NCBI GenBank assembly: GCA_024280375.1
Contig: JAJRQF010000035.1
Coordinates: forward strand, 168,151-232,150
Length of the DNA: 64,000 nt
Source of the DNA: Alphaproteobacteria bacterium
Lineage (GTDB): Bacteria; Pseudomonadota; Alphaproteobacteria; Rhizobiales; Rhizobiaceae
Reading direction: 5' to 3'
The notes below the pieces were generated by a model that was given only the letters and a program-made list of their open reading frames with translations, made no database searches and was not told where the DNA came from. The translations under genes and the position numbers were made by a program. Of this stretch, positions 25,581 to 33,748 are shown one piece after another; position 1 is the stretch's first letter; each line of letters begins with the position of its first letter.

Positions 25581-26512
25581 TGGGTGAAATGTTTAAAGAT
25601 CGCCCGCAGATTAACTGGTTGCCCGATGGCAAGCGCTTACAAATGCGCCACGGGCCAATTGATCTGATTATCTCGGCCGACGGAGAGGGGCAAAAACAGG
25701 CCTATCGACAGGCAGCGCGCGCCTTTGATGGTTTGCTGGGAGAGTTGGCTGGTGAGCTGGGTTTATTGCGAACCGCAATTAACGATAAATCCGCGCGTCC
25801 AAAGGGTCAGGTAGCGATAAATATGTGGCTGGCGGCAAAAAACCTTGGCGCAGGAAAATTTACAACTCCGATGATTGCGGTCGCAGGAGCGGTGGCAGAT
25901 CAAATATTAGAGGCTATGTGCGATGGCACAAATTTGACCCGCGCCTATGTGAACAATGGTGGTGATATTGCGCTTTATCTGGCCGACGGCAAGCAATTCG
26001 AGGTGGGCGTTTGTGCTAACCCGGAAATTGGTTCAATTGCATCAAAAGTTACCATTCTTTCAAGTGACAATATCAGCGGCATCGCTACAAGCGGTTGGCA
26101 TGGCAGAAGCCACTCGCTCGGCATTGCCGATGCGGTTACCATATTGGCGAAAACCGCAGCCGAGGCCGATGCGGCGGCAACCCTTATTGCCAATGCGGTC
26201 GATTTTCCCGGCCATGTGGCCATTAGCCGAAGGCCCGCCAATGAGCTTTCCCCCGACAGCGATTTGGGCGCGAAGCTTGTCACCACGGGTGTTGCGCGGT
26301 TAGATTATTTCGACGCGCAGACGGCAATGGAGAATGGTAAAAAGCTGACGCAAAAATTGCTCGATAAAGGGTTGATTGATGCGGCCTATATTGTGCTTCA
26401 ATCCGAGAGCACCAGCCTTTCGCGTATTGGAGATAAAACCCGCCTTTCCGCCCACCAATCTGCTGAAATGACCCGCTCGTTTCAATCTAAACTGGAGCCT
26501 CTAAATGCCTGA
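25580..26512 (+). CDS. UPF0280 family protein (ApbE-related)
   Basis: A 310-residue protein of the UPF0280 family, which I recall as related in fold to ApbE flavin transferases. Visible features: GPIDLIISADGEG near the N-terminus, MIAVAGAVADQILEAM, the AYVNNGGDIALYL segment, and ISGIATSGWHGRSHSLGIADAVTILAKTAAEADAAAT, which closely resembles the ApbE active-site stretch in which an Asp/Thr pair binds the metal. The start ATG shares its first base with the previous stop (TGATG); an ATG 9 bp later is an alternative. It follows the Hnr-like flavoprotein and precedes DUF1185 with an 8-bp overlap. A likely role is maturation of the reductase by flavin attachment (inference). Confidence 0.72.
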   Translation: MGEMFKDRPQINWLPDGKRLQMRHGPIDLIISADGEGQKQAYRQAARAFDGLLGELAGELGLLRTAINDKSARPKGQVAINMWLAAKNLGAGKFTTPMIAVAGAVADQILEAMCDGTNLTRAYVNNGGDIALYLADGKQFEVGVCANPEIGSIASKVTILSSDNISGIATSGWHGRSHSLGIADAVTILAKTAAEADAAATLIANAVDFPGHVAISRRPANELSPDSDLGAKLVTTGVARLDYFDAQTAMENGKKLTQKLLDKGLIDAAYIVLQSESTSLSRIGDKTRLSAHQSAEMTRSFQSKLEPLNA

Positions 26513-27089
26513 TGTGATCGTTAGAAAAAGCTTTGTCACCATTGAAGAAATATTTCACGAAGGCGGGCCGATTGCTGAAAAGCCCCTGCGTCGCGGCGTT
26601 ATTGCCTCGGTTATTAACAATCCGTTTGCCGGGCGCTATGTGGAAGAAATTACCGGCTTCATTGAAGATTTAAAACCGCTTGGCATGAGCATGGCGCAGC
26701 AATTGATTGCAGCCCTTGGTGGCGATGCAAGCGTTGTTGAAGGCTATGGCAAGGCGGCGATTATCGGCGAGGCCGGTGAAATTGAACATGGCGCACTTTG
26801 GCATGCACCAGGCGGCTATTCGATGCGCGAAAATCTGCCAATGTCGAATGCAATTGTCCCCTCAACCAAAAAAGTTGGCGGCCCGGGCACCCGTATTGAC
26901 GTGCCTGTCACCCATGCCAACGCCTCCTATGTGCGCTCGCATTTTGATGCGATCGAGGTGGGTATTTCCGATGCACCGAAGGCCAATGAAATGCTGGTTA
27001 TTCTGGTTATGACCACCGGCCCACGGGTTCACAATCGGGCAGGCGGGTTGGCCGCTGATGATGTCAAAGGCGAAGATGGTCTGCGCTAG
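26505..27089 (+). CDS. DUF1185 ('amino acid synthesis') protein, copy 1
   Basis: A 194-residue protein of the DUF1185/AA_synth family, whose biochemical role is not established despite the name. Conserved stretches: VINNPFAGRYVEEI, YGKAAIIGEAGEIEHGA, VPSTKKVGGPGTRIDVPVTHANASYVRSHFDAIEV, and ANEMLVILVMTTGPR. It overlaps the UPF0280 gene by 8 bp. A second, related copy follows. In this operon the pair may form a heteromer acting on a ring-opened or lactam intermediate (speculation). Confidence 0.75.
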   Translation: MPDVIVRKSFVTIEEIFHEGGPIAEKPLRRGVIASVINNPFAGRYVEEITGFIEDLKPLGMSMAQQLIAALGGDASVVEGYGKAAIIGEAGEIEHGALWHAPGGYSMRENLPMSNAIVPSTKKVGGPGTRIDVPVTHANASYVRSHFDAIEVGISDAPKANEMLVILVMTTGPRVHNRAGGLAADDVKGEDGLR

Positions 27090-27129
27090 GCGGGCTTTGC
27101 CAAAAGTTTAAATTCCGGGAGCTGGAGAA

Positions 27130-27714
27130 ATGCCCATGAAAATTCGCAAAATTGTCACCACTGTTGAAAATACATTTATTGAAATTGGCAGGGAAATAAA
27201 TCCGCCAACCAGAAGGGCGGCCGCCATTGCGGTGATAGAAAACCCCTTTGCCGGTTCCTATCAAGAAAATCTCGATGAGTTGATGACAATTGGCGAGCAG
27301 CTTGGCGGGCTGTTGGGGCAAAAATGCGTTGAGGCTCTGGGCATTGAACCCTCAGAAGCCCAAAGCTATGGCAAGGCGGCCATGGTTGGTGAAAATGGCG
27401 AATTGGAACATGCGGCGGCCATTTTGCACCCAAAACTTGGAAAGCCACTTCGGGCGGCGGTTGAAAAGGGCGCTGCCCTTGTGCCATCGTCAAAAAAGAT
27501 GGGCTCGATGGGCCAACCGCTTGATGTGCCGTTGGGCCACAAGGATGCAGCCTATGTGCGCTCGCATTTTGATGCAATGGAAGTGCGCCTGCATGATGCC
27601 CCGCGTGCCAATGAAATTATGGTGGCGGTGGTGGTCACCGATTCCGGCCGGCCTTTACCGCGTGTGGGTGGTCTTGAGCATAAGGATGCCGAAGGCAAGG
27701 ATGGCTTGCGCTAG
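27130..27714 (+). CDS. DUF1185 ('amino acid synthesis') protein, copy 2
   Basis: A 194-residue paralogue of the preceding gene with identical length and aligned motifs: VIENPFAGSYQENL, YGKAAMVGENGELEHAA, VPSSKKMGSMGQPLDVPLGHKDAAYVRSHFDAMEV, and ANEIMVAVVVTDSGR. GGGAG and GGAG stretches precede the ATG at 27130 (an ATG two codons later is also possible). A 170-bp gap with palindrome site 2 follows, before the Rieske gene. The tandem duplicate with divergent sequence suggests subunit or substrate specialisation. Confidence 0.75.
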   Translation: MPMKIRKIVTTVENTFIEIGREINPPTRRAAAIAVIENPFAGSYQENLDELMTIGEQLGGLLGQKCVEALGIEPSEAQSYGKAAMVGENGELEHAAAILHPKLGKPLRAAVEKGAALVPSSKKMGSMGQPLDVPLGHKDAAYVRSHFDAMEVRLHDAPRANEIMVAVVVTDSGRPLPRVGGLEHKDAEGKDGLR

Positions 27715-27784
27715 CGCACCGGCAAGCGGGTGTTGAGAACGAACGATAATCGAGTCTCGTTGACATTATTCAGTTCCTGCAATA

Positions 27785-27802
27785 CCGTTTGTGTACGAAT
27801 GA
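27785..27802. promoter_or_regulatory. Palindrome-like site upstream of the Rieske gene, predicted MarR operator (site 2)
   Basis: CCGTTTGTGTACGAATGA matches the reverse complement of site 1 at 15 of 18 positions. The right arm (TACGAATGA) is intact and the left arm is weaker. It lies about 83 bp before the TTG start of the Rieske gene, in the only sizeable gap of the catabolic run, so a second promoter may be controlled here. Confidence 0.55.
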
Positions 27803-27884
27803 AAATAGCCTGAACATCGGGCCATTGGAGGAAATTGCTACCTTGATTTAAAATTTTAGATTTTGTTCCAAACGGGAGGATTAT

Positions 27885-28952
27885 TTGGAATATATCAAAA
27901 ATGCCTGGTATGTGGCTGGCTGGTCCAGTGAATTTGCAGACGCGCTTTGCAAAGTAACAATACTGGAAGAAAATATAGTGATGTTTCGCGCCTCAAACGG
28001 CGAAGTCATTGCAATGGAAGATCGTTGCCCACACCGGCTCTTGCCATTGTCCAGGGGCAAGCGCATTGGCGATACCATCCAATGTGGATACCACGGAATG
28101 ACCTTCGATTGTTCAGGCAAATGCGTGCGCATTCCCGGTCAGGACAATGTGCCAAAATCGGCCTATGTGGAAACTTACCCCGTTCACGAACGCCATAACA
28201 TTGTCTGGATATGGATGGGCGAGCCGGAGCTTGCGAATGTGGACGATATTTTTGATCTGCCAGAATTTACCGACCCCAAATGGCACGCTCATCAGGGCGA
28301 GGCGCTCCACTTAAAATCAAACTATCTCAATGTGGCTGAAAACCTTGTGGACCCGGCCCATGTGAGCTTTGTGCACCCGACAACTTTAGGCAATGCATCG
28401 AGCGAAAATGTCCCGGTTCATGTCAGCACCAAAGGCGAAGTAATTGTTGCCTGGCGCTGGATACGAGATTCTGAACCTATCGGTTTTTTCCAGAATTTTG
28501 GCGGATTCACAGGCAATGTCGACCGTTGGCACTATTACTATTTGCATCTGCCTTGTACCGCTATGATTGATTTTGGCAGTGCGGACACAAAACTGAACTT
28601 GCCGGAAGATGAGCGCGACAAGGGTGTGCGCATTTTTGCCCTGCATTTCATGACCCCGGTGCGCTCCGATTATACCATCGATCGCTGGATGCACCTGCGC
28701 AATACTGCCGTTGGCGATGATGCTGCGTCCAAACAAATGGATGCCATGTTCAAGGTCGCATTTGCCGAGGACAAAGAGATTTTGGAGGCCGTTCAACAAG
28801 AGGAGAACCGCCCGCAAAAACGCCGGCCCATTCGTATCGCGATAGACAAAGGTCCGAATGTTTATCGAAAGAGAATTCGTGATTTGGTCGAGGCCGAACG
28901 AACGCAAGATTTAGGCGAGCCAATCGCACCAACCTTTGTCCACCACGAGTAA
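27885..28952 (+). CDS. Rieske non-heme iron oxygenase (VanA-type)
   Basis: A 355-residue oxygenase component. The [2Fe-2S] Rieske ligands are C48-P-H50 and C67-G-Y-H70; the mononuclear iron ligands are H159 and H164 in NLVDPAHVSFVH, with the bridging Asp156. The MEYIKNAWYVAGW opening is typical of the vanillate-demethylase class. It begins at TTG 27885, with GGGAGGA just upstream. The class performs hydroxylation or oxidative O/N-demethylation. No reductase component (VanB-like) is seen in the window. In context it could hydroxylate the pyridine ring or remove an N-methyl group before reduction. Confidence 0.85.
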   Translation: MEYIKNAWYVAGWSSEFADALCKVTILEENIVMFRASNGEVIAMEDRCPHRLLPLSRGKRIGDTIQCGYHGMTFDCSGKCVRIPGQDNVPKSAYVETYPVHERHNIVWIWMGEPELANVDDIFDLPEFTDPKWHAHQGEALHLKSNYLNVAENLVDPAHVSFVHPTTLGNASSENVPVHVSTKGEVIVAWRWIRDSEPIGFFQNFGGFTGNVDRWHYYYLHLPCTAMIDFGSADTKLNLPEDERDKGVRIFALHFMTPVRSDYTIDRWMHLRNTAVGDDAASKQMDAMFKVAFAEDKEILEAVQQEENRPQKRRPIRIAIDKGPNVYRKRIRDLVEAERTQDLGEPIAPTFVHHE

Positions 28953-28980
28953 TAAATGTCAATTTTAACAGGAGGAAAAT

Positions 28981-30192
28981 ATGAAACCTAGAAACACGAT
29001 ACTGGCCACTGTTGCAGCGTTTGCAATAGGGCTTTCTTCGATCTCTGCATATGCTGCAGGTGATACAATTAAAATTGGCGAAATCAACCATTACAAGCGA
29101 ATGGCCTCGTTTACCGCGCCCTATAAGAACGGCATTGAACTGGCTTTGGGCGAAATCAATGGTGCTGGCGGCGTGCTTGGAAAGCCGCTCGAATTTATTT
29201 ACCGCGATGATCAGGGAAAACCCGGCGAGGCAATTAAAATCGCAGAAGAGCTGATGACCCGCAACGGCGCGGTGATGCTGACCGGCACTATTTTTAGCCA
29301 TGTGGGGCTGGCAATATCTTCATTTGCCGCCGAGAAGAAATATCTCTATCTGGCCGCAGAACCGCTTGCTGATGCCTTGGTTTGGGCAAAGGGCAATAAA
29401 TACACATTCCGTTTGCGCGCATCGACTTTTATGCAGGCTTCCATGCTGGCCGAGGTGGCTGCAAAAACCGACGCGATCAAATATGCAACCATTGCCCCTA
29501 ACTATGCCTATGGTAAGGATGCGGTTGCAGCCTTTAAAAAGGCCTTGAAAGCCCTGAAACCCGAAGTTGAATTTGTCACCGAGCAATGGCCTGCTTTGTT
29601 CAAAATTGATGCGGGCGCTGAAGTGCAGGCAATCGAACGCGCCAAGCCCGATGCAATCTACAACGTGACTTTTGGCGGCGATCTGGCGAAATTTGTCCGT
29701 GAAGGCACCACACGGGGATTGTTCGAAGGTCGCAAGGTCTATGGCCTTTTAACCGGCGAGCCTGAATATCTCGATCCACTTAAGGACGAAGCACCGGTTG
29801 GCTGGGTTGTGACCGGCTATCCCTGGTATGATTTCAAGGACGGCCCAAACAAGGTGTTTGTTGATGCCTATCGTGCCAAATATAATGAGCGCCCGGGCAT
29901 TGGTTCGCTTGTTGGTTATATGACGGCCAAAACAATTGCCGCCGGTATTACAAAGGCCGGATCAACCGATACGGAAGCATTGGTTGCAGCTTTTAAAGGC
30001 CTTGATGTCGATACACCAATTGGAAAAATCAATTTCCGCAAACAGGACCACCAATCCACAATGGGGGCCTTTGTCGGCACCGTTGCGCTTAAAGATGGTG
30101 CGGGTGTAATGGTCGACTGGAGCTTTAAGGATGGCGCAAACTATCTTCCTTCTGATGAGGAAGTCATGAAGCTGCGCCCTGCTTCAAAATAA
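28981..30192 (+). CDS. ABC transporter periplasmic binding protein (LivJ/K type)
   Basis: A 403-residue protein with a signal peptide (MKPRNTILATVAAFAIGLSSISAYA). The Peripla_BP_6 body begins DTIKIGEINHYKRMASFTAPYKNGIELALGEIN. An AGGAGG-like site precedes the ATG. It is the binding protein of the branched-chain-amino-acid-type system encoded by the next three genes. This family also takes aromatic acids, amides and betaines. Given the flanking catabolic genes the substrate is likely the compound degraded here rather than leucine. A strong hairpin follows the gene. Confidence 0.85.
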   Translation: MKPRNTILATVAAFAIGLSSISAYAAGDTIKIGEINHYKRMASFTAPYKNGIELALGEINGAGGVLGKPLEFIYRDDQGKPGEAIKIAEELMTRNGAVMLTGTIFSHVGLAISSFAAEKKYLYLAAEPLADALVWAKGNKYTFRLRASTFMQASMLAEVAAKTDAIKYATIAPNYAYGKDAVAAFKKALKALKPEVEFVTEQWPALFKIDAGAEVQAIERAKPDAIYNVTFGGDLAKFVREGTTRGLFEGRKVYGLLTGEPEYLDPLKDEAPVGWVVTGYPWYDFKDGPNKVFVDAYRAKYNERPGIGSLVGYMTAKTIAAGITKAGSTDTEALVAAFKGLDVDTPIGKINFRKQDHQSTMGAFVGTVALKDGAGVMVDWSFKDGANYLPSDEEVMKLRPASK

Positions 30193-30202
30193 CAACCCCT
30201 AC

Positions 30203-30241
30203 AGGCCCGGATGATCGCCAGGCGATAAAATATCCGGGCCT
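30203..30241 (+). terminator. Hairpin between binding-protein and permease genes
   Basis: AGGCCCGGAT (30203-30212) pairs perfectly with ATCCGGGCCT (30232-30241). The intervening 19 nt contain a smaller stem (ATCGC/GCGAT). A pyrimidine-rich stretch (tcaatttctttct) follows. This fits a leaky terminator or mRNA-stabilising structure that raises binding-protein output. Role inferred from position. Confidence 0.65.
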
Positions 30242-30277
30242 CAATTTCTTTCTACATTGCCAAAAAGATAAGTAATT

Positions 30278-32140
30278 ATGGGTTTGATCTTCGCACAATT
30301 ATTGACGGGGCTTGCCAATGCCGCGACCTTGTTTCTTGTGGCTTCCGGGCTGTCATTGATCTTTGGCGTTACCCGTATTGTAAATTTCGCCCATGGCTCG
30401 TTTTATATGCTGGGGGCATTTATCGGCTATTCACTAATGCAGGTCCTGCCGGGAATGTTTGGCTTTTGGAGTTCGGTATTACTGGCAGGGCTTGCCGTTG
30501 GCGTGATCGGCGTTATCGTTGAAATTCTGGTGCTACGGCCCGTTTATAAAGCGCCTGAATTGTTTCAACTGGTGGCGACCTTCGGGGTTATTTTGGTCAT
30601 TCAGGATTTAGCTTTGTTGACCTGGGGCCCGGATGATGTGCTCGGCCCCCGCGCCCCGGGGTTAAAGGGAATTGTTCGCATAATGGGCGAGCCGGTTCCC
30701 AAATATGATCTGGCATTAATTGCAATCACGCCTTTTGTGCTTTTCATTCTCTGGTATCTGATTTCCAAAACCCGCATCGGAATTTTGGTGCGTGCCGCCA
30801 CTCAGGACCGTGAAATGGTGGGGGCGTTGGGGGTCAATCAGGCATGGCTTTTTACCGGCGTTTTCTTTCTGGGCGCAACACTTGCAGGCCTTGGCGGGGC
30901 CATTCAATTGCCCAAGGGTGGTGCAGACCTGTTGATGGATTTCAATATTTTGGCGGCAATTTTTGTGGTGGTGGTGATCGGTGGCATGGGTTCGCTGCCC
31001 GGAGCCTATGTGGCGGCTGTACTCATCTCGGTGCTGAATGTTTTTGGCGTCACTTATATTCCCCAAAGCACATTGGTTTTGATGTTTGTGGTGATGGCGG
31101 TTGTCCTGCTGATCAAGCCCTATGGTCTTTTTGGTCGTGAAGAGGTGGCAGGAGAACACGGCCAGGTGGGTGAACCCGAACGCCCGATAAAACCTGCTGG
31201 AACGCGCGGGCGCATCATTGTCGGTGGCCTGCTTGTGATATTGGCTATGGTGCCGTTTTTTGGTTCAAACTTTGCTCAGGTTCTCATTACCGACATTATA
31301 ATCTTCGCCCTGTTTGCTGCCAGTCTGCATTTCATATTGGGGCTTGGCGGGTTGGTTTCTTTCGGCCATGCGGCATTTTTTGGCAGTGGTGCCTATGTGG
31401 CGGCGCTTTTGGTTACCCACGCAAATTCGCCGATGGAAATAGCCTTTCTGCTGGCACCACTGGGCGCGGGTGGTGCTGCCATTATCATTGGTTGGCTTTG
31501 CATGCGTTTAACCGGTGTTTATTTTGCCATGTTAACGCTGGCCTTTGCCCAGTTGATCTGGTCGCTGGTTTATCAATGGGGAGAGTTTACCGGTGGCGAC
31601 GATGGTCTGGTCGATATTTGGCCAGCCGCTTGGCTGAATGGCACAACCCCCTATTATTATTTTACCCTTTTATTTGGTATCGGCGGCATATTGCTTTTGC
31701 GTCATGTGGCCCATACCCCATTTGGCTATGCGCTGCGAGCATCGAGAGATTCAATGCGACAGGCGGAGGCAACCGGCATTAACACCAAGCGTATTCAATG
31801 GGCGGCCTTTGCCTTTGCCGGTGCAGTTGCCGGCCTTTCCGGCGCGTTGTTTGTGTTTTCCAAAGGTAGCGTTTTCCCAACAGAGCTGGAACTGGCTAAA
31901 TCCTTTGATGCATTGATTGTGATATTCTTGGGCGGTGTAAAAACACTGGCCGGTGGCGTTGTCGGTGGGGCTTCGCTGGAATTTGCCAAGGACTTCCTCA
32001 CCCGGTTTGAATATTGGCGGCTGCTGCTTGGATTGCTGATTATCTTCGTGGTTATTCTCGCACCGGAAGGAATTGTCGGGGCTTCGCGCAGGCTTGGCGA
32101 GCGCTTGGGGTTTGTCGATGACGGGGAGGGTCGCAGATGA
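30278..32140 (+). CDS. Fused LivH-LivM ABC transporter permease
   Basis: A 620-residue fusion of the two permeases of a branched-chain-amino-acid-type importer. The N-terminal half is LivH-like (GLSLIFGVTRIVNFAHGSFYMLGAFIGY). A polar linker near residues 285-310 (GREEVAGEHGQVGEPERP) joins it to the C-terminal LivM-like half (GLGGLVSFGHAAFFGSGAY). The two are usually separate genes. The stop overlaps the next ATPase start by 4 bp. Confidence 0.9.
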   Translation: MGLIFAQLLTGLANAATLFLVASGLSLIFGVTRIVNFAHGSFYMLGAFIGYSLMQVLPGMFGFWSSVLLAGLAVGVIGVIVEILVLRPVYKAPELFQLVATFGVILVIQDLALLTWGPDDVLGPRAPGLKGIVRIMGEPVPKYDLALIAITPFVLFILWYLISKTRIGILVRAATQDREMVGALGVNQAWLFTGVFFLGATLAGLGGAIQLPKGGADLLMDFNILAAIFVVVVIGGMGSLPGAYVAAVLISVLNVFGVTYIPQSTLVLMFVVMAVVLLIKPYGLFGREEVAGEHGQVGEPERPIKPAGTRGRIIVGGLLVILAMVPFFGSNFAQVLITDIIIFALFAASLHFILGLGGLVSFGHAAFFGSGAYVAALLVTHANSPMEIAFLLAPLGAGGAAIIIGWLCMRLTGVYFAMLTLAFAQLIWSLVYQWGEFTGGDDGLVDIWPAAWLNGTTPYYYFTLLFGIGGILLLRHVAHTPFGYALRASRDSMRQAEATGINTKRIQWAAFAFAGAVAGLSGALFVFSKGSVFPTELELAKSFDALIVIFLGGVKTLAGGVVGGASLEFAKDFLTRFEYWRLLLGLLIIFVVILAPEGIVGASRRLGERLGFVDDGEGRR

Positions 32141-32910
32141 GCGATGTTCTCGAGGTTAAAAACCTTTCCAAATCATTCGGCGGTATTCAGGCAGTAAAAG
32201 ATGTCAGCTTTTCGGTCAAAAAAGGCGAATTACTGGCGATGATCGGCCCCAACGGGGCAGGGAAATCAACCTGCTTCAATATGCTGATGGGGCAGTTAAA
32301 ACCAACCAAAGGCGAAGTTTATTTCGAAGGTCAAAATCTGATTGGCCGCCCACCACGTGAGATTTGGCGCATGGGCATCGGGCGAACTTTCCAGATTACC
32401 GGCACCTATACCTCCATGACAGTGGTTGAAAATGTGCAAATGGCGCTGATTTCTCATCACCGACGAACCATGGCAATTCTTCCCTATGCCCATAAAATGT
32501 ATAAGCCTGAAGCTATGGAATTGCTCGAGCTGGTTGGTATGCAGGACCAGGCCGAGCGTCATTGCGCCATTCTTGCCTATGGTGATCTAAAACGGCTCGA
32601 ATTGGCCATTGCCCTTTGCCATGATCCCTCTCTATTGTTGATGGATGAGCCAACCGCCGGCATGGCCCCGACCGAGCGCATAAAACTGATGCAGTTAACC
32701 GCCGATATTGTGCAGGATAAAAATATCAGCGTGTTGTTCACCGAGCATGATATGGACGTGGTCTTTGCCCATTCGCACCGCATTATGGTGCTCAACCGCG
32801 GGGAGCTTATGGCCAATGGATCGGTTGATGAAATTCGCAATGACCCCCGGGTGCAAGAGGTTTATCTGGGTGGTGGCAGCCTGTTTGAAGAGGCGGAAAG
32901 CCAAGCATGA
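32137..32910 (+). CDS. Branched-chain-type ABC transporter ATPase, LivG-like
   Basis: A 257-residue ATPase. Walker A is GPNGAGKST and Walker B LLLMDEPTAGMAP. The signature is AYGDLKRLELAIAL, the degenerate form usual in LivG (Y-G-D instead of S-G-G). His in the switch is present (FTEHDMDVV). It overlaps the permease and the LivF-like gene by 4 bp each, so the operon is tightly coupled. Confidence 0.9.
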   Translation: MSDVLEVKNLSKSFGGIQAVKDVSFSVKKGELLAMIGPNGAGKSTCFNMLMGQLKPTKGEVYFEGQNLIGRPPREIWRMGIGRTFQITGTYTSMTVVENVQMALISHHRRTMAILPYAHKMYKPEAMELLELVGMQDQAERHCAILAYGDLKRLELAIALCHDPSLLLMDEPTAGMAPTERIKLMQLTADIVQDKNISVLFTEHDMDVVFAHSHRIMVLNRGELMANGSVDEIRNDPRVQEVYLGGGSLFEEAESQA

Positions 32911-33608
32911 TCAAGGTCAATAATATTAACAGCTTCTATGGCAAGGCGCACATTCTCAATAATCTGAGTTTTGATATTGCCGGAGGAGAGGTGGTTGCAA
33001 TGCTCGGGCGTAATGGGGCCGGAAAAACCACCACCATGAAATCCATCATGCAATTGGTGAGGCCAAAAACCGGAACAGTATTTTTCAAAGAGCATGAAAT
33101 TTCGCGCATGGCCCCCCATCAGGTCGCCAAACTGGGGCTTGGTTATGTGCCGGAAGAACGCCGCATTTTTACCGATCTGACCATTTTGGAAAACCTTGAA
33201 GTGGGCCGTCAGCCACCCCGCAAAGATGCGCCCGAATGGAGCGTTGATATTCTGTTTGAATTATTTCCCAATCTGCATGAAAGGCGCAACAATCGCGGCA
33301 AGACCTTGTCGGGTGGCGAGCAGCAGATGTTGACCATCGCGCGCACATTAATGGGCAATCCGCTATGTCTTTTGCTGGATGAGCCATCCGAAGGCATTGC
33401 GCCGGTCATTGTCGAGCAGATGGCAAAAACCATACTTGAACTAAAAAAGCAGGGTTTGACGGTTTTATTATCCGAGCAAAATCTGCATTTTGCCCGCATG
33501 GTTGCTGACAGGGCAATCATTATCGAAGGTGGCGAAAAGCGCTTTGATGATACTTTTGCCCAGTTGGAGGCCCAGCCGGACATCAAGGAAGCCTATCTGT
33601 CGGTTTGA
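32907..33608 (+). CDS. Branched-chain-type ABC transporter ATPase, LivF-like
   Basis: A 233-residue ATPase with Walker A GRNGAGKTT, canonical signature LSGGEQQMLTIARTL, Walker B LLLDEPSEGIAP and a LLSEQNLHFA switch (Gln/Asn where many ATPases have His, common in LivF). It is the last transporter gene and faces the convergent enamidase-like gene. The 140-bp gap between them holds a hairpin and a repeat. Confidence 0.9.
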   Translation: MIKVNNINSFYGKAHILNNLSFDIAGGEVVAMLGRNGAGKTTTMKSIMQLVRPKTGTVFFKEHEISRMAPHQVAKLGLGYVPEERRIFTDLTILENLEVGRQPPRKDAPEWSVDILFELFPNLHERRNNRGKTLSGGEQQMLTIARTLMGNPLCLLLDEPSEGIAPVIVEQMAKTILELKKQGLTVLLSEQNLHFARMVADRAIIIEGGEKRFDDTFAQLEAQPDIKEAYLSV

Positions 33609-33611
33609 AAA

Positions 33612-33648
33612 TTTACGCTTCAACCACGCTTGGAAGCCTTGTGGCAAC
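33612..33648 (-). repeat. Second copy of the 3' end of the enamidase-like gene
   Basis: Read on the minus strand this stretch encodes ATRLPSVVEA followed by a TAA stop, exactly the last ten residues of the enamidase-like gene at 33749. The two copies differ at four third-codon positions (AGG/AGA, CTT/CTG, CCA/CCG, GAA/GAG), so only synonymous changes separate them. An in-frame TGA sits just upstream, so this is a remnant and not a gene. It looks like the last trace of a diverged duplicate that has been deleted. Confidence 0.55.
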
Positions 33649-33665
33649 TCAAATTGCACGTTGAG

Positions 33666-33682
33666 CCCGGATGAAATCCGGG
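33666..33682. terminator. Short hairpin between convergent livF-like and enamidase-like genes
   Basis: CCCGGAT-gaa-ATCCGGG is a perfect 7-bp stem with a 3-nt loop, 58 bp past the LivF-like stop. No T-run follows on either strand. It is the only strong structure in the gap, so it may end transcripts from one or both sides. Confidence 0.45.
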
Positions 33683-33748
33683 AGAAGCGCAAAATTTGAG
33701 TAATTAGAAAGCCAAATTTTCGCCAAAGGATAAGGTTTTTTAATTCCG

